7,691 bases of DNA from an uncultured Clostridia bacterium (GTDB taxonomy: Bacteria; Bacillota; Clostridia; Oscillospirales; Ruminococcaceae): the NCBI GenBank assembly GCA_945835425.1, contig CAMAJC010000077.1, positions 1 to 7,691 on the forward strand, in the 5' to 3' direction. Below are positions 5,337 to 7,691 of the stretch, piece by piece. The notes beneath the pieces are model-generated. The model had not been told where the DNA came from and made no database searches. It worked only from the letters and a program-made list of their open reading frames with translations. The position numbers and the translations under genes are program-made. Positions within the stretch are counted from its first letter, which is position 1, and the number at the start of each line of letters is the position of its first letter.

Positions 5337-7079
5337 TCAATATCTCTTGCGTGCAACGTAAGAGGTGTGCAGCAGGTGGTGAGCCTTTTCGCTGCCGGGA
5401 GCGCCCAGATAATCATTGTACAGTTCAATGATCGAGGGATTCTGATGGGACTTGCGGATAGCCAGAGCCTCGTCTTCGCTGTACAGAGCTTTTGCACGAA
5501 TTGCCCGTACATCGACAAAGTTCTTGACAGAAGCGGGGACGAAGGGCTGACCGCCGCCGTTGACACAGCCGCCGGGGCAGGCCATGACTTCGACGAACTG
5601 GTAGTCAGCTTCGCCGTTGCGGATCGCAGTCAGCAGCTTCTTGGCGTTGGCCAGACCGGAGCAGATCGCAACCTTGAGGGTTACGCCGCCGACGGTATAA
5701 GTTGCTTCCTTGATGCCTTCGGTGCCGCGGACAGCGGAGAAGTCCATCTTTTCAGCAGGCGTATCGGTACCGGTGAGCCAGTCGTTTGCGGTACGGAGAG
5801 CAGCTTCCATAACGCCGCCGGTTGCGCCGAAGATAACGCCTGCACCTGCGCCCAGACCGAGAGGAGCATCAAATTCTTCGTCGGGCAGGCTGTTGAAATC
5901 GAGGCCGGAAGCCTTGATCATCTTGGCCAGTTCTCTGGTGGTCAGCGCGATGTCGACGTCGGGAACGCCTGCTGCGTCCTGATCGTCACGGCCGATCTCG
6001 AACTTCTTCGCGGTGCAGGGCATGACGGAGACAACGACGATATCCTTGGGATCGATGCCCATCTTCTCAGCATACCAGGTCTTGGCGATCGCGCCGAACA
6101 TCTGCTGGGGAGACTTGCAGGTCGAGAGGTTGGGGATAAAGTCGGGGAAGTAGTGTTCGCAGTATTTGACCCAGCCGGGGCTGCAGGAGGTGATCATCGG
6201 GAGAACGCCGCCGTTCTGGATTCTTTCAACCAGCTCGTGAGCTTCTTCCATGATGGTCAGGTCAGCGCCGAATACGGTGTCGAATACCTTGGCAAAGCCG
6301 ATGCGGCGGAGAGCAGCGACCATCTTGCCTTCGACGTTGGTGCCCATGGGCAGGCCGAAGGATTCGCCGAGACCAGCTCTGACTGCGGGAGCAGTCTGAA
6401 CCAGAACGGTCTTGGTGGGATCAGACAGAGCAGCCCAGACCTCGTCGGTCGCGTCCTTTTCCTGGAGAGCGCCGGTGGGGCAGGCAGCGATGCACTGACC
6501 GCAGGATACGCAGGCGACTTCGCCCAGGTTCTTCTCGAAAGCAGAACCGATATGGGTTTTAAAGCCACGGTCGATCGGGCCGATAACGCCGCAGTCCTGA
6601 TATTTCCGACATACAGCTACACAGCGGCGGCAGAGCACGCACTTGGAGTTGTCGCGGATCATATGCGTAGCAGAATCGTCGATCTCATACTCGTTCTTTG
6701 CGCCTTCATAGACATGCTCGTCGGAGATGCCGTAGTCGTTGCAGAGCTTCTGGAACTCGCAGATACCGCTTCTGGGGCAGGAAAGGCACTCTTTGTGATG
6801 GACAGAGAGCAGCAGTTCCAGGTTCTTTCTGCGGGCGTCGAGAACCTTCTTGGTGTTGGTGAAAACTTCCATCCCTTCGTTTACGGGGTAGACACAAGCG
6901 GGGAGAAGACCCTTGGCGTTCTTAACCTCGACGGTGCAGATTCTGCAGGCGCCGATCTCGTTGATGTCTTTCAGGTAACAGAGGGTGGGAATATTGATAC
7001 CCAGCTGACGGGCGGCTTCCAGGATGGTGGTGCCGGGCTCGACAGAGACAGGAATGTTATTGATTTTGAGGTTTATCAT
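5337..7079 (-). CDS. [FeFe]-hydrogenase catalytic subunit (HndD/HydA type, CpI-like domain layout)
   Basis: This 580-residue protein catalyses reversible H2 formation from protons and electrons. Domains in order: [2Fe-2S] ferredoxin-like domain with Cys34, 45, 48, 62; a His-Cys3 cluster with His94, Cys98, 101, 107; two [4Fe-4S] clusters with Cys147, 150, 153, 157 and Cys190, 193, 196, 200; then the H-cluster domain. Motif L1 is TSCSPGW (297-303), L2 is MPCTAKKFE, and L3 is EVMACPGGCVNGGGQP. These positions match C. pasteurianum CpI numbering almost residue for residue. L1 has Ser300 where CpI has a cluster-binding Cys. ATG 7079 is chosen because GGAAAGGAA (7089-7097) lies 9 nt before it and MINLKINNIPVSV begins the ferredoxin fold. 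A longer frame from 7124 has no ribosome binding site and starts inside a hairpin. The NuoF-like gene upstream indicates an NAD(P)-linked, possibly electron-bifurcating, complex. Maturation genes are not in view. Confidence 0.95.
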   Translation of the reverse strand: MINLKINNIPVSVEPGTTILEAARQLGINIPTLCYLKDINEIGACRICTVEVKNAKGLLPACVYPVNEGMEVFTNTKKVLDARRKNLELLLSVHHKECLSCPRSGICEFQKLCNDYGISDEHVYEGAKNEYEIDDSATHMIRDNSKCVLCRRCVAVCRKYQDCGVIGPIDRGFKTHIGSAFEKNLGEVACVSCGQCIAACPTGALQEKDATDEVWAALSDPTKTVLVQTAPAVRAGLGESFGLPMGTNVEGKMVAALRRIGFAKVFDTVFGADLTIMEEAHELVERIQNGGVLPMITSCSPGWVKYCEHYFPDFIPNLSTCKSPQQMFGAIAKTWYAEKMGIDPKDIVVVSVMPCTAKKFEIGRDDQDAAGVPDVDIALTTRELAKMIKASGLDFNSLPDEEFDAPLGLGAGAGVIFGATGGVMEAALRTANDWLTGTDTPAEKMDFSAVRGTEGIKEATYTVGGVTLKVAICSGLANAKKLLTAIRNGEADYQFVEVMACPGGCVNGGGQPFVPASVKNFVDVRAIRAKALYSEDEALAIRKSHQNPSIIELYNDYLGAPGSEKAHHLLHTSYVARKRY

Positions 7080-7088
7080 CTTCTCATG

Positions 7089-7097
7089 TTCCTTTCC
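7089..7097 (-). promoter_or_regulatory. Ribosome binding site that fixes the hydrogenase start
   Basis: GGAAAGGAA on the minus strand lies 9 nt before the ATG at 7079. It supports the 580-residue form over the longer frame starting at 7124, which has no such site. Confidence 0.65.
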
Positions 7098-7108
7098 GTT
7101 TTTGCTGG

Positions 7109-7200
7109 TCCATCCCGGCCACATGCGGACGGGATGGATTGCCGGTCAAGCCGTACGACCGGCAAAGGCATAAAACTGGTTTGAAAGATGTCTTTCAAAC
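7109..7200 (-). other. Three tandem hairpins between the NuoF-like and hydrogenase genes
   Basis: Within the 133-bp gap lie three perfect inverted repeats. They are 7179-7200 (10-bp arms GTTTGAAAGA/TCTTTCAAAC, 2-nt centre), 7139-7165 (9-bp arms around TTGCCGGTC, loop of 9) and 7109-7138 (9-bp arms around TCCATCCCG, loop of 12). None is followed by a T-run on the minus strand, so none looks like a full terminator. They may act as RNA processing or stability elements that set the ratio of the two subunits. There is no obvious promoter in the gap. Confidence 0.6.
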
Positions 7201-7212
7201 TGTCCTCCCTGA

Positions 7213-7691
7213 TTATTTCTTGCTGATCGCGCCGAATCTGCACTTCTCCATGCAGGCGCCGCACTTGATGCACTTGGCCGTGTCGATGACATGAGGCTGT
7301 TTGACGGTGCCGCTGATCGCGCCGACGGGGCAGTTGCGTGCGCAGAGGGTACAGCCTTTGCACTTCGCGGGATCGATCGTGTACTTCATCAGATGTTTGC
7401 AGACACCGGCCGGGCAGGTCTTGTCCACGATATGTGCAACATATTCGTCGCGGAAGTAGCGAAGGGTAGACAGAATCGGGTTGGGAGCCGTCTGACCGAG
7501 GCCGCACAGCGAGTTGTTCTTGATGTAGTAGCAGAGTTCTTCCAGTTTGTCGAGGTCTTCCATGGTTGCTTCGCCGCGGGTGATCTTGTCGAGGATCTCG
7601 TACAGTCTCTTGGTGCCGACGCGGCAGGGGGTACATTTACCGCAGGACTCGTCAACGGTGAACTCGAGGAAGAACTTCGCGATATCGACCA
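7213..7691 (-). CDS. NuoF/HndC-like NAD(P)-binding hydrogenase subunit, C-terminal part (5' end outside window)
   Basis: The last 158 codons and the TAA stop (7215-7213) of a flavoprotein subunit are visible; the frame stays open to the right edge. The internal ATG at 7563 is not the start because conserved sequence continues upstream. SCGKCTPCRVGTKR binds the N3-type [4Fe-4S] cluster of NuoF/Nqo1 proteins, and the later Cys in SLCGLGQTAPNP supplies its fourth ligand. The C-terminus adds two ferredoxin-type [4Fe-4S] motifs, KCKGCTLCARNCP and KCIKCGACMEKC. This extension is typical of HydB/HndC subunits of NAD(P)-linked [FeFe]-hydrogenases and not of respiratory NuoF. The N-terminal FMN and NADH sites are expected outside the window. 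It would carry electrons between NAD(P)H and the hydrogenase subunit encoded just downstream; an HydC/HndA-like thioredoxin-fold subunit is expected upstream. Confidence 0.93.
   Translation of the reverse strand, partial: VDIAKFFLEFTVDESCGKCTPCRVGTKRLYEILDKITRGEATMEDLDKLEELCYYIKNNSLCGLGQTAPNPILSTLRYFRDEYVAHIVDKTCPAGVCKHLMKYTIDPAKCKGCTLCARNCPVGAISGTVKQPHVIDTAKCIKCGACMEKCRFGAISKK

Noticed and set aside
7080..7124. Longer hydrogenase N-terminus starting at 7124
   Set aside because: The extra 15 residues have no counterpart in the ferredoxin-like fold, no ribosome binding site precedes 7124, and the codon falls in a hairpin.
5367..7184. 605-codon open frame on the + strand opposite the hydrogenase gene
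   Set aside because: It lies wholly antisense to a protein with unmistakable metal-cluster motifs. Its translation shows no family features and it reflects codon bias in the real gene.

Overview
The window looks like chromosomal DNA of a moderately GC-rich, strictly anaerobic Firmicute, most likely a gut clostridium of the Oscillospiraceae/Ruminococcaceae type. This is inferred from the [FeFe]-hydrogenase of the NAD(P)-linked type, strong AGGAGG ribosome binding sites, a MarR plus paired ABC exporter cassette, and a hairpin-rich intergenic repeat. No marker gene fixes the species.

Layout, left to right. (1) The 3' end of a ribokinase-like PfkB sugar kinase runs off the left edge (+). (2) A promoter precedes a small HEAT-repeat protein gene (+, 350-691). 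(3) A gene-free stretch of about 415 bp (692-1106) contains two near-identical GC-rich hairpins in inverted orientation (706-743 and 1060-1098). These bracket a dense series of perfect palindromes (801-998). (4) A minus-strand drug-efflux cassette follows: a MarR-family regulator (5179-4751), a weak terminator, and two ABC half-transporters overlapping by 4 bp (4639-2879 and 2882-1107). (5) Upstream of it, also on the minus strand, lies the end of a multisubunit hydrogenase operon. It has a NuoF/HndC-like flavoprotein (partial, running off the right edge), a 133-bp gap with three hairpins, the catalytic [FeFe]-hydrogenase subunit (7079-5337), and a strong terminator (5290-5323).

How the parts work together. 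The NuoF-like subunit carries the NAD(H)/FMN site and extra ferredoxin-type clusters. It should exchange electrons with the hydrogenase subunit, whose cluster-binding cysteines match the Clostridium pasteurianum CpI positions almost exactly. Such complexes evolve or consume H2 using NAD(P)H, often with ferredoxin in an electron-bifurcating mode. The MarR protein probably represses its own consensus promoter and the ABC pair, because a 13-bp operator-like sequence occurs in both upstream regions. The two ABC subunits show complementary loss of catalytic residues, as expected for a heterodimeric exporter with one active ATP site.

I saw no clearly unprecedented multi-gene system. The least explained part is the palindrome array at 706-1098. 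One pair of its hairpins differs by a compensatory base-pair change, and the terminator-like hairpins at its ends have their better U-tracts facing outward.
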